A DNA stretch of 64,000 nt from Pseudomonadota bacterium (GCA_023405815.1 JAEXXM010000079.1:62001-126000), one strand, 5' to 3'. Positions 8,053-15,940 are shown, counted from the stretch's first letter. Notes: generated by a model from the sequence alone, not told the origin. A program made the numbers and translations.

Positions 8053-8805
8053 GTGCGTTTGCTTCACCTCACCGATCCCGACGCTCCGTCCGAGGCGGAA
8101 TTTGAGCACTCGGCCGCCCGCGCCCTTGCATGTTTCTACCCTGACTACGACTGCATAGTCTTCAGCGGCAGCTTTCGCCTCGATGACGAAATCTATCGAC
8201 CAGATCTCGCGCTGGTCGCTAAGAACTACGCACACTGGTTTGTGATTGAAGTCGAGCTCGCCTCGCATTCGTTTAGCCGTCACGTCTTGCCCCAAGTCCG
8301 AGCATTCCGCTACGGCCAGCCGTTAGACGACGTGCCCGACCAGCTTGCCCGTGAACTCAAGATCACAACCGCGAAAGCAAGGACACTCACTCACATGGTC
8401 CCCCGCACGGTCGCGGTTGTGGCTAACAAGCGTATTGGCACGTGGGAAATCGAGCTTCGTTCTCACGATATTATTCTGCTGACGGTCTCATCGTTCAGAT
8501 CCCCGGGCGGCGTCGACGCGCTGGAGCTTGACGGCGATCTGCTTCCTCCCATCGAAAATCTGGGCTTCCGCGTCTATTCAGCTACGGATCGCTCCATGCG
8601 CTTTCCTGCAACCGTCCGGCTCCCTGAGCGCGTCCAAATCCACGACCTCGAAGGGGCCCCGGGAATTTGGGCCGTTACGCGCGACAGTACGCATGCATGG
8701 GTAACCAAGGAAACCGGCACGCCATCCATCCCGCATGGCTCCTTCGTTCAACTACTGCGAACGGTCGACGGCAAGATCACACTCCGGCGTCCGACTACCG
8801 TTTGA
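8053..8805 (+). CDS. Uncharacterised protein, possible PD-(D/E)XK nuclease-like fold
   Basis: About 250 residues, no family recognised with certainty. The N-terminal half shows the spacing of a restriction-endonuclease-like core: a helical Glu (SEAEFEHSAARALACFYPDY), then IYRPDLALVAK, then WFVIEVELASHSFSRHVLPQ and a Gln-containing helix with FRYGQPL. In classical nucleases the third element is ExK; here it is EVE, so catalysis is uncertain. The C-terminal half (GAPGIWAVTRDSTHAWVTKE) looks like a small beta-rich domain. The frame is open from a TTG at 7987; I prefer GTG 8053, but no ribosome site decides. It follows a helicase remnant and precedes a HEPN-like gene, a neighbourhood typical of phage-defence modules. 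Confidence 0.5.
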   Translation: MRLLHLTDPDAPSEAEFEHSAARALACFYPDYDCIVFSGSFRLDDEIYRPDLALVAKNYAHWFVIEVELASHSFSRHVLPQVRAFRYGQPLDDVPDQLARELKITTAKARTLTHMVPRTVAVVANKRIGTWEIELRSHDIILLTVSSFRSPGGVDALELDGDLLPPIENLGFRVYSATDRSMRFPATVRLPERVQIHDLEGAPGIWAVTRDSTHAWVTKETGTPSIPHGSFVQLLRTVDGKITLRRPTTV

Positions 8806-8833
8806 GGATGCAAGGCTATTTCGATGGGTGCCT

Positions 8834-9412
8834 ATGGACTTTGACGAAGCGCAGCCAGACCTTTTGTCGCCGCTCCGCGATCTCGATCTCGTTCGGCATC
8901 TCATTGCAGATTTGCATGACGACCTTTCTGGTAAGATCGTCAGGTTTCGGCAGCTCGTCGATTTGTCGGGTGCGTTGGGTTCCTCGGGTACGATGCTTTT
9001 CGGCGGCGAGACAACTCTCGCAGCTTGGCGTGAGGCTCGTTGGTGCTATATCCACGGGAACTACATGGGTACCGTGATGCTCTGCCAGGGGCTTATTGAG
9101 CATCTCCTGGCTGCTTTCCTTCAGGCCGGCCTGCTCATAGACGATATGCCCGCGCGAATTTCGTTCTCGGACACGCTAAGGCGATGCGAGGAACGTGGCG
9201 TGTTTTTGAAGCGGGATGGCGAGGATCTTCGCCGTCTCATGGGCCTTCGGAACCCCCTCTCGCATTTCCGTAACCTTGACGATCCTTCGAATCTTTCTCG
9301 TCGCGTGCTCGATACGATGCTGCCCGCCGGCGATCATTTGCACCAGGACGCGACGTTCGCCATCGGCTTGGCGGTACGTATGCTGGCACTGCCAGCATTC
9401 CGGCTCGGATAG
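8834..9412 (+). CDS. HEPN-like domain protein (candidate RNase or defence-associated)
   Basis: About 192 residues of mostly helical sequence with no signal peptide. The middle (YIHGNYMGTVMLCQGLIEHL) and the run GLRNPLSHFRN fit the HEPN superfamily: Arg-Asn-x3-His is its Rx4-6H catalytic motif, placed after a long helix as expected. HEPN proteins are often RNA-cutting toxins or effectors of abortive-infection systems, while others are non-enzymatic. The start is uncertain: ATG 8834 is 28 bases after the preceding stop, with no strong Shine-Dalgarno site; the frame is open further upstream. Together with the helicase remnant and the possible nuclease it forms a small accessory island. Confidence 0.55.
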   Translation: MDFDEAQPDLLSPLRDLDLVRHLIADLHDDLSGKIVRFRQLVDLSGALGSSGTMLFGGETTLAAWREARWCYIHGNYMGTVMLCQGLIEHLLAAFLQAGLLIDDMPARISFSDTLRRCEERGVFLKRDGEDLRRLMGLRNPLSHFRNLDDPSNLSRRVLDTMLPAGDHLHQDATFAIGLAVRMLALPAFRLG

Positions 9413-9694
9413 TGTCGGCACCATGCCACTGCACACTAGTCAGCCTAGTCCGTCTTCTTTGTTGGTGGGTGGCATTTCCAATGCGGCGTGTGGATCCTGT
9501 TGTGATCAGTCCGCTCAAATGCTCTACGGCAACATCAATCGGACGACCAGTATTCGTTGCAATGTGGACAAAGCGATTGCGCGACTTCATCCTCGCGGTA
9601 GCTTTCGTGCCGACGTCCGCTATCTCGGCTTCGCGACGACGCTTCCAGACCGGGAGTATGAACCCGCGCCCCGTTGTGGGACCCTATGAAGGGG
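9413..9694. other. Gap without a confident gene inside the accessory island
   Basis: Several overlapping open frames exist on both strands (for example minus 9590 downward, with VHIATNTGRPIDVAVEHLSG) but none has a convincing start, family pattern or coding signal. It may be decayed coding DNA left from the island. Confidence 0.4.
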
Positions 9695-10020
9695 CTACCG
9701 CCCCTTCAGCGTCGATGTCAGGCAGTGCAGCCGCATGTAAGGAGGCGGGATGTCGTCTGATTGGACGTAGTCTAAGCACTCTGCTTTGTCGTGCTCGGAA
9801 TACGCCGACCAACTAGAGCGCACCTTGTCACCAGCTTGCTCTGAAGACGCACGCAGTCGGGCACTGCGGCAGGGCGCATGCTGTCGGCGCAGAATTTCTC
9901 AACGTCCCAGGTGGGGAACGCCGATCCGGCGAGGGCAGGAGAAATAGATACCGACAACGCTGTGAGGAGAACGAAAATCTGCGTACAGATTTCTGTCAAA
10001 ATCACTGTCAAATCTGCCAA
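9695..10020 (-). pseudogene. Frameshifted small exported Cys-containing protein
   Basis: From TTG 10020 the minus strand encodes a signal peptide (IFVLLTALSVSISPALAG) and then FPTWDVEKFCADSMRPAAVP, stopping at 9772. Shifting frame near 9870 gives a natural continuation, EQAGDKVRSSWSAYSEHD, KAECLDYVQSDDIPPPYMRL and HCLTSTLKGR with a stop at 9695-9697. The combined product matches the layout of small secreted proteins common in Hyphomicrobiales (FPxWDV, a Cys, then a W-S-x(5)-DK-x-C segment). So the gene appears broken by a single indel, unless the sequence has an error. Function unknown. It lies between the island and the tRNA gene and reads away from the tRNA. Confidence 0.5.
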
Positions 10021-10060
10021 ATCGGCTTCTGATAAACCCAGTAGAATCAGGGCTTACCGT

Positions 10061-10137
<77 letters not shown>

Positions 10138-10221
10138 TCACCTAACGAACTTCCCGCTGCAGCAACGATAAAAATCGTATTCGGGAAGCCAGATCGGCCC
10201 GTTTGGATGGGCCGAAGAGAA

Positions 10222-10245
10222 AAGCCGCTCGTTGCCGAGCGGCTT
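10222..10245 (-). other. Strong hairpin in the leader of tRNA-fMet
   Basis: A perfect 10-bp stem (AAGCCGCTCG / CGAGCGGCTT) with a 4-base loop. Read on the minus strand it is followed by TTCTCTT, so it resembles a terminator only ~10 bases after the predicted transcription start and ~85 bases before the tRNA. It could be an attenuator, a processing signal, or the end of a transcript coming from upstream. Confidence 0.6.
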
Positions 10246-10255
10246 CGAGGCGCGG

Positions 10256-10283
10256 CTTATAGCACAAAAATTCCGCCTGTGAA
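10256..10283 (-). promoter_or_regulatory. Predicted promoter of the tRNA-fMet gene
   Basis: On the minus strand, -35 TTCACA (10283-10278), a 16-base spacer, and -10 TATAAG (10261-10256), directed at the tRNA about 120 bases downstream. This agrees well with the housekeeping sigma-70 consensus. Predicted start near 10249. Confidence 0.6.
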
Positions 10284-10402
10284 GCCCGCCCCAGCTCGCC
10301 ACGGCAACCTTATGCCCAGTCTGGGCGTTTTGGCGCCGGCGAGGAAGCCATCCGTGCTGCGGAAATGGGGATTTTGAAGCGTCTTTCAAGCGAGGAGCCG
10401 CC

Positions 10403-10870
10403 ATGTTCGATCCGCTCAGCACCAGCCTGCCGGAAGGCGTCATCGCCACGCGGCTGCTGCTGGCGGTGGCGCTGGGTGCGGTGATCGGATTCGAGCGCGA
10501 GCAACTGTCGCGGCCCGCCGGGCTCAGGACACACATGCTGACGGCGCTCGCCGCAGCGCTGTTCACGATCATCACCATGGAAATCCACGCCGCGGTGCGG
10601 CAGGAGGCGGGCAGCCCGAGCACGGACCCCATCCGCATCATCGAGGCGGTGACTGCGGGTGTCGCATTCCTGGCGGCGGGCGCGATCTTCCGCTCGCAGG
10701 GCGACGTGAAGGGCCTGACGACCGGAGCGGGCATGTGGCTCGCAGGCGCGATCGGCGTCGCGTGCGGTGCCGGCTACGGCCTCCTCGCGATCATGGCGAC
10801 GGCCCTTGCAGCCGTCATCCTCGTCGCGGTGCGCTGGCTCGAATCCTACGCGGGCACAAAGGACGAGTAG
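10403..10870 (+). CDS. MgtC/SapB-family inner-membrane protein
   Basis: A 155-residue protein made of the conserved MgtC membrane domain: RLLLAVALGAVIGFEREQLS, RPAGLRTHMLTALAAALFTI, then GVAFLAAGAIFRSQGDVKGL and TTGAGMWLAGAIGVACGAGY. Four to five membrane helices are visible. It lacks the cytoplasmic C-terminal domain of Salmonella MgtC, as do many homologues. The family is linked to survival at low magnesium and to F1F0 ATPase inhibition in pathogens; in environmental bacteria the role is unclear. It stands alone, facing the minus-strand glycosylation cluster. Confidence 0.88.
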   Translation: MFDPLSTSLPEGVIATRLLLAVALGAVIGFEREQLSRPAGLRTHMLTALAAALFTIITMEIHAAVRQEAGSPSTDPIRIIEAVTAGVAFLAAGAIFRSQGDVKGLTTGAGMWLAGAIGVACGAGYGLLAIMATALAAVILVAVRWLESYAGTKDE

Positions 10871-10891
10871 GCGCCGGGTGCAGGAGAGTGG

Positions 10892-11266
10892 TCAGGACGC
10901 CCCGGGGCCGGCGGTGGCAGCCGCGGGCTGGGCGGTGCCGTTGGCGATGCTCTTGTGGTGCTCGCGGATGAAATAGATGTTGCGGCTGTAGATCACGAGG
11001 CCCATGCCCTGGCCGAGCATGAAAACGGGGTCGAGGCGGTAGATGGCGTAGGCGAACAGCATCGCGCCGCCGACGAGGCTGAAATACCAGAAGGTCTCCG
11101 GCACGATGGAGCGGCGCGCGCGCTCGCTGGCGATCCATTGGACGATGAAGCGCATCGAGAACATGAGCTGGGCGAGGAAGCCGATGCCGAGCCAGGCCTT
11201 CTCGCTCGTCGGTGTCGACAGCCACCAGTTGCCAAGCAGATCGACGGCGTGATGCAGGTAGTCCAT
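10892..11266 (-). CDS. LAB_N domain small membrane protein (lipid-A-disaccharide synthase N-terminal-like)
   Basis: 124 residues from ATG 11266, chosen because GGGGA lies about 10 bases upstream and the gene starts 32 bases after the glycosyltransferase stop; an upstream ATG would overlap that gene. The sequence (AWLGIGFLAQLMFSMRFIVQ, WIASERARRSIVPETFWYFS, then YRLDPVFMLGQGMGLVIYSR) is the LAB_N family, a 3-helix PQ-loop-like membrane domain often encoded next to polyprenyl-phosphate glycosyltransferases. It probably assists lipid-linked sugar transfer or flipping for envelope modification. It is not the catalytic LpxB domain. Confidence 0.88.
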   Translation of the reverse strand: MDYLHHAVDLLGNWWLSTPTSEKAWLGIGFLAQLMFSMRFIVQWIASERARRSIVPETFWYFSLVGGAMLFAYAIYRLDPVFMLGQGMGLVIYSRNIYFIREHHKSIANGTAQPAAATAGPGAS

Positions 11267-11297
11267 GTGTGTCCCCGATACGGATACGCTGGGCGGT

Positions 11298-12113
11298 TCA
11301 GCTCTTGTCGCCGGCGCTGGCTCTGGCGCCGTCATCGTTCACCGGCTTCAGCCGCGAGGCGATGTCGGCGATGGACGGCGCTTCCGGATAGCGCTCGGTG
11401 ATCTGCGGCACCTTGGTGCGCTTGCGCAGCCAGGTCACGCCGACGAGGTCATAGAGGCCGACGAGCGCCCGGTTCAAGTTGTTGTACTTGGAGACCCCGG
11501 CCTGGCGCGGCCTGTCGTTCACGGGAACGTAGGCGACCTCGTAGCCGTAGGTCTGGAACAGCGCCGGCATGTAGCGGTGCATGCTGGTGAAGAAGGGAAG
11601 GCGCAGAAACACCTCGCGCCAGTAGACCTTGATGCCGCAGCCGGTGTCGGGGCAATCGTCCTTCAGGACGCTGTCGCGGATCCAGTTGGCGGCGCGCGAG
11701 GCCCAACGCTTGGAGCCGGTGTCCTTGCGCTCCTTGCGCCAGCCGTTGACGAGAGCCGGGCCGTCGGTGCCGGGCTGAGCCAGCGCGTCGAGGAGCTTGG
11801 GGATGTCCTTGGGGTCGTTCTGGCCGTCGCCGTCCATGGTGGCGATGATCGGGCTCGTCGCCGCGAGCACGCCCGAGCGCAGCGCGCAGCTTTGGCCTGA
11901 GCGCTTCCCGTGGCGCAGATAGCGCAGCCCCGGGTAGTGGCCGGCGGCGATGAGGGCTTTGATCTCGTCGGGCGTTGCATCGACGCTGGCATCGTCGACG
12001 ACGATCACCTCCGCGAGACGCTGCGCCGGGACGGCGGCATACGTCTCCTCGATGAGGCGGCCGATGTTGCCTGCCTCATTCAGCGCTGGAATGACGACGG
12101 TGACGCGCATCAA
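11298..12113 (-). CDS. Family 2 glycosyltransferase, polyprenyl-phosphate sugar synthase type
   Basis: 271 residues of the DPM1/ArnC-like class, which loads a sugar onto a polyprenyl phosphate at the inner face of the membrane. Landmarks: VVIPALNEAGNIGRLIEETY at the N-terminus, VIVVDDASVDAT, the metal site ATMDGDGQNDP (DXD-like), and CPDTGCGIKVYWREVFLRLP. The RQAGVSKYNNLNRALVGLYD run is typical. No C-terminal membrane helices are apparent, so the LAB_N neighbour may supply the membrane part. With the divergent GT39 transferase it forms a plausible pathway: sugar to carrier lipid, then to lipid A or another envelope acceptor. Rhizobial lipid A galacturonic acid transfer is a possible parallel, not demonstrated. 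Confidence 0.9.
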   Translation of the reverse strand: MMRVTVVIPALNEAGNIGRLIEETYAAVPAQRLAEVIVVDDASVDATPDEIKALIAAGHYPGLRYLRHGKRSGQSCALRSGVLAATSPIIATMDGDGQNDPKDIPKLLDALAQPGTDGPALVNGWRKERKDTGSKRWASRAANWIRDSVLKDDCPDTGCGIKVYWREVFLRLPFFTSMHRYMPALFQTYGYEVAYVPVNDRPRQAGVSKYNNLNRALVGLYDLVGVTWLRKRTKVPQITERYPEAPSIADIASRLKPVNDDGARASAGDKS

Positions 12114-12229
12114 GTGCCCCTATCCCACCAGGACTCGCCGCGACGCCCTCCCTCATAGCCCTTCGGCGCGGGCAAGGATACCCGTCTTCGGCCTTGTCTA
12201 CCAACCTAGTAAATTCAGTCGCCTAGCGG

Positions 12230-12463
12230 TCAAAGCCGCCGCGGGGCCAAGAGAATCAGGGTGGCGAAAAAGAACAGCGTGGCGAAAGTGCCCCACACGA
12301 GCCCGGATTGCTCCAGATAGACGTCCTGCGAGACGGGGTCGAAGCAGCGGCCCAGCTCGTTGAAGCAGTCGCGCCAGCGCCAATAGCGGTCATAGAAGAG
12401 CAGCCCAGCGGCGAGCCCCAAGCCGGCGAGGACGATCTCGATCGCGTATCGCAGCCACGTCAT
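12230..12463 (-). CDS. Small two-helix membrane protein of the glycosylation cluster
   Basis: 77 residues. Helix one (IEIVLAGLGLAAGLLFYDRY) and helix two (GTFATLFFFATLILLAPRR) flank a loop of about 30 residues with two cysteines (DCFNELGRCFDP), which would lie in the periplasm and could form a disulfide. It is the first gene of the minus-strand group leading to the GT2 and LAB_N genes, 116 bases ahead of GT2. No known function; it may be a partner of the glycosyltransferases. The sequence looks genuinely coding (good hydrophobic pattern, clean ATG) although the family is unfamiliar. Confidence 0.65.
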   Translation of the reverse strand: MTWLRYAIEIVLAGLGLAAGLLFYDRYWRWRDCFNELGRCFDPVSQDVYLEQSGLVWGTFATLFFFATLILLAPRRL

Positions 12464-12602
12464 GGCCCAAGCGTGCGGCGAGATAGCGGCACGGCGAGGG
12501 CCGGGGCATCTTCACGCCGCCGTCTCAAGCCTGTAAATGAGCCGGCGGCGATGATCGCCGCGCCGCTCGCCCTTCCCCCGCAGCAAGCCTTCAGAGTGGG
12601 CA

Positions 12603-14093
12603 ATGCCAGTCGCCACGGGCCACCTAGACCGCAGCCGCGATATCAACTGGTTCGGCGTCTTGCTCGCGGGGCTGGCCACGCTTCTGTGCGTACGGCTGCT
12701 CGCCCTCTATACCAATGGCACCGACCTGTTCTTCGACGAGGCCCAGTACTGGGCGTGGAGCGAGGAGCCGGCGCTCGGGTATTTCTCCAAGCCGCCGCTG
12801 ATCGCGTGGATCATCGGCGCGGCGACGACGGTGTGCGGGATCGGCGAAGCGTGCGTGCGGCTGCCCTCGCCCATCCTGCATACCGCGACGGCGCTGGTCG
12901 TGTTCTGGCTCGGCCGGAGGCTCTATGACGCGCGGATCGGTGCGCTGTCGGCGCTCGCCTTTGCGACGCTGCCCGGCGTGTCGCTGTCGGCGGGGCTCAT
13001 CTCGACCGACGTGCCGCTGCTGTTGTGCTGGGCGCTGGCGCTGGTCGGCTTCTCGGCGCTGCTCGAGAGCGACAATGTTTGGCCCGCGCTGCTGCTTGGC
13101 GTGGCATTCGGCGCGGGTCTCAACGCCAAGTACGCCATGGCGTGGTTCTTGATGTGCGCCGGCGTCTACCTGGCGGTGACGCCGGAGAGCCGAAAGATCC
13201 TGCGCGACTGGCGGCTCTACCTGGCGCTGGGTATCGGCGTCGCGCTCATCGTGCCGAACCTCGTGTGGAACGCCTCGCACAAGTTCGCGACGTTCGCGCA
13301 CACGGCGGACAACGCCAACTGGGGCGGCTCGCTGCTGCATCCGAACAAGGCGCTGGAATTCTTCGGCGCGCAGTTCGGCGTCTTTGGGCCGATCCTGTTC
13401 GGCGCCTTCCTCGTCATCGTGTGGCGGGCGCTGCGCGAGCGGCTCACCGATCGGGCGCGGCTCTTGCTGGCGTTCTCGGCGCCGCTCATCGCCGTGATCC
13501 TGGTGCAAGCTTTTCTTTCGCGCGCGCATGCCAACTGGGCGGCTCCCGCCTATATCGCTGCGAGCGTGCTGGTCATCGCCACCATGGTGCGGGAAGGGGC
13601 GTGGGGCTGGCTCAAGGCGTCGTTCGCCGTGCACGCGGTGATCATTCTTCTGATCGTGTTCGGCACGTCCACTGCGGGCCGGCTGGAGCTGCCGGTGAAG
13701 TCCGATCCGTTCGCGCGCACGCTCGGCTGGCGCGACATCGCCGAGGCAACGCGTGCCGAGCTCGCCAAGGGCGCCGCGGCCGGCACGCCGTTTGCCGCCG
13801 TCCTGAGCGATGATCGCGCGCTCACGGCCGAGCTTCTCTACTATATGCGCGATGAGCCGACGCCCGTGCTCGCCTGGCGCCCAGGCGCTCCGCACGACCA
13901 TTTCGAGTTGACGCGCCCGTTCACGGCCTCGACGCCATCGCCGGTGCTCCTCGTGCGTACCGACGAGGGACCGGGCTCTGCCGCTGCCGCGTTCACGGCT
14001 GTTGAAAAGGTTGCAGAGCGCGCGCTGCCGGCGGGCAGGAATGCAGAGCGGCATGTGACGTTCTACTCGCTCGCGGGGTACAAGGGGCAATGA
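12603..14093 (+). CDS. Family 39/ArnT-like membrane glycosyltransferase (PMT_2)
   Basis: 496 residues with about ten membrane helices. The acidic site after helix one (TDLFFDEAQYWAWS) and the following GYFSKPPLIAWIIG are hallmarks of ArnT/GT83-type enzymes that move a sugar from a polyprenyl-phosphate donor to lipid A or another acceptor in the periplasm; STDVPLLLCWALALVGFSAL is the next conserved helix. The soluble C-terminal ~120 residues form the usual periplasmic domain. It is transcribed away from the GT2/LAB_N group across a 139-base spacer, and its stop overlaps the pabB start (ATGA). Donor sugar and acceptor are not predictable. Confidence 0.9.
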   Translation: MPVATGHLDRSRDINWFGVLLAGLATLLCVRLLALYTNGTDLFFDEAQYWAWSEEPALGYFSKPPLIAWIIGAATTVCGIGEACVRLPSPILHTATALVVFWLGRRLYDARIGALSALAFATLPGVSLSAGLISTDVPLLLCWALALVGFSALLESDNVWPALLLGVAFGAGLNAKYAMAWFLMCAGVYLAVTPESRKILRDWRLYLALGIGVALIVPNLVWNASHKFATFAHTADNANWGGSLLHPNKALEFFGAQFGVFGPILFGAFLVIVWRALRERLTDRARLLLAFSAPLIAVILVQAFLSRAHANWAAPAYIAASVLVIATMVREGAWGWLKASFAVHAVIILLIVFGTSTAGRLELPVKSDPFARTLGWRDIAEATRAELAKGAAAGTPFAAVLSDDRALTAELLYYMRDEPTPVLAWRPGAPHDHFELTRPFTASTPSPVLLVRTDEGPGSAAAAFTAVEKVAERALPAGRNAERHVTFYSLAGYKGQ

Positions 14094-15940
14094 CCTCGCA
14101 CAAGTCCAGGCCCGGCGGCATCGTGCCGTCCGAGGAAGCCACCGCGCTTTCGCAGACGTTTGTCCTGCTCGACAACAACTCGGGCTCGGGGCCGCCCTCG
14201 CTCCTGTTTTCCGAGCCGATCGACATCATCTCCGCCAACACGCCCGAGGAGGTGCCGGGCGCGCTGAAGCGCATCGAGGACGGCGTCAAGAGCGGGCTCT
14301 ATGCTGCAGGCTTCTTCGCCTACGAGCTCGGGTACGTGCTGGAGCCGAAGCTGGCGCCGCTGCTGCCGGAACAGCGCAACGTGCCGCTGCTGTGGATCGG
14401 TCTCTACAAGGCGCCGGCCGAGATGACGAGCGCGGAGGTCGAGCATTGGCTGGCGACGCACACGCGCTCAGGCTCGTTCCGGTTCACGGACGTGTCGCTG
14501 TCGTGGAGCGAAAAGGAATACATCGAGCGCTTCAACGAAGTGATCGAGAAGATTCGCGCCGGCGACATCTACCAGCTCAACCTCACCTTCAAGGCACGCT
14601 TCAAGCTTTCCGGCTCGCCGCTGACGTTCTTCCTCGACCTCAGGCAGAAGCAGCGCGTCGCCTACGGCGGGATCGTCGATACCGGCGCGGTGACGGTGCT
14701 GTCGGCATCGCCCGAGCTCTTCATCGAGCAGGAGGGGCGGACGATCTTCACGCGGCCGATGAAGGGCACGGCGCCGCGCGCCGGCACCGAGGAGGCAGAT
14801 GCGCTGGCACGCCGGCAACTCGCCGAGGACGTCAAGCAGCGCGCCGAGAACCTGATGATCGTCGATCTGATGCGCAACGACATCGGGCGCATCTCGGAGA
14901 TCGGTAGCGTCGAGGTGACGGACCTGTTCACAGTCGAGACGTACAAGACGCTGCACCAGATGACATCGGGCGTCAAAGCGACGCTGAACGAGGGCGTCGG
15001 CATCGGCGACCTGATGCGTGCGATCTTTCCGCCTGGTTCGGTCATCGGGGCGCCGAAGATCCACGCACAGGAGCTGATCCGGCAGCTCGAGAGCGAGCCG
15101 CGCGGGGTCTATTGCGGGGCTATCGGCTATATCTCGCCGCAGGGCAGGTCTCTCTTCAACGTCGCCATCCGCACTGCGGTGATCGCGCGCAACGCGGACG
15201 GCGAGATGGGAATAGGCTCAGGCGTCGTCTTCGACTCGCAGGGGCCGAAGGAATACGCCGAGTGCCTGCTAAAAATGAAGTTCCTAACCGATCCGGTGAA
15301 GCGCTTCGATCTCATCGAGACGATGCTCTTCGATCCGGCCGAGGGCGGCTTCGTTCTGCTCGAGCGGCACATGGAACGCCTCGCCAACTCGGCGCGCTAC
15401 TTCGCATTCGCCTACGATGAAGATGCGGCGCGACGCGCGTTGCAAGACGCGGTCGCCGGAAAGTCGGGCCGGCTGCGCGTGCGGCTGCTGCTGACCGAGG
15501 ACGGCGTGGTGACGGTGACGACGACCGCGCTGGGGCCAGCCGATCCCAAAGCCGTCATGCGCTTTGCGGTTTCGTCCACGCGCATGGACAGCGCGGACCT
15601 GTTCCTTTTCCACAAGACGACGCGGCGCGAGGTCTACGATCGCGAGCGGCAGGATTGCGCAGAGCGGTTCGGCAGCGACGAGGTCGTGTACACCAACGAG
15701 CATGGCGAGCTGACAGAGGGCAGCTTCACGAACGTGTTCATCGAACGCGGCGGTGAGCTGCTGACGCCACCTCTCAGCGCCGGGCTGCTGCCGGGCACGT
15801 TGCGTGCGGAGCTCATCGCGGAAGGGCGTGCGCGCGAAGCTACGCTGACGCTCGCCGACCTCGACACAGCGGATGCGATCTATCTGGGAAACTCGGTGCG
15901 TGGATTGGTGCGTGCCGAGCGCGTCGCTCAGTCGGCGTGA
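14090..15940 (+). CDS. pabB: Aminodeoxychorismate synthase component I fused to 4-amino-4-deoxychorismate lyase
   Basis: 616 residues with two enzymes of p-aminobenzoate (folate) synthesis. Residues ~1-400 are PabB: YQLNLTFKARF, SASPELFIEQ, the active-site FTRPMKGTAPR, MIVDLMRNDIGR, and FPPGSVIGAPKIHAQELI. Residues ~410-616 are PabC, a class IV PLP fold: FDLIETMLFDPAEGGFVLLE, YTNEHGELTEGSFTNVF, and PLSAGLLPGTLRAEL. The fold-type Lys is expected at FLFHKTTRR. Such PabB-PabC fusions occur in many bacteria and channel aminodeoxychorismate directly. The start overlaps the stop of the GT39 gene. Confidence 0.94.
   Translation: MTSHKSRPGGIVPSEEATALSQTFVLLDNNSGSGPPSLLFSEPIDIISANTPEEVPGALKRIEDGVKSGLYAAGFFAYELGYVLEPKLAPLLPEQRNVPLLWIGLYKAPAEMTSAEVEHWLATHTRSGSFRFTDVSLSWSEKEYIERFNEVIEKIRAGDIYQLNLTFKARFKLSGSPLTFFLDLRQKQRVAYGGIVDTGAVTVLSASPELFIEQEGRTIFTRPMKGTAPRAGTEEADALARRQLAEDVKQRAENLMIVDLMRNDIGRISEIGSVEVTDLFTVETYKTLHQMTSGVKATLNEGVGIGDLMRAIFPPGSVIGAPKIHAQELIRQLESEPRGVYCGAIGYISPQGRSLFNVAIRTAVIARNADGEMGIGSGVVFDSQGPKEYAECLLKMKFLTDPVKRFDLIETMLFDPAEGGFVLLERHMERLANSARYFAFAYDEDAARRALQDAVAGKSGRLRVRLLLTEDGVVTVTTTALGPADPKAVMRFAVSSTRMDSADLFLFHKTTRREVYDRERQDCAERFGSDEVVYTNEHGELTEGSFTNVFIERGGELLTPPLSAGLLPGTLRAELIAEGRAREATLTLADLDTADAIYLGNSVRGLVRAERVAQSA

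Noticed and set aside
9237..9590. Minus-strand open frame with VHIATNTGRPIDVAVEHLSG
   Set aside because: The first ~50 residues look tempting, but it overlaps the 3' end of the HEPN-like gene, lacks a ribosome site, and matches no family I know.
9412..9816. Plus-strand open frame of 134 codons after the HEPN-like gene
   Set aside because: Composition is unlike a natural protein, no ribosome site, and it overlaps the more convincing frameshifted minus-strand gene.
7795..10060. Integrative element with att repeat at tRNA-fMet
   Set aside because: No integrase gene and no second copy of the tRNA 3' end were seen near 7.8 kb, so a mobile element cannot be claimed, only an island.
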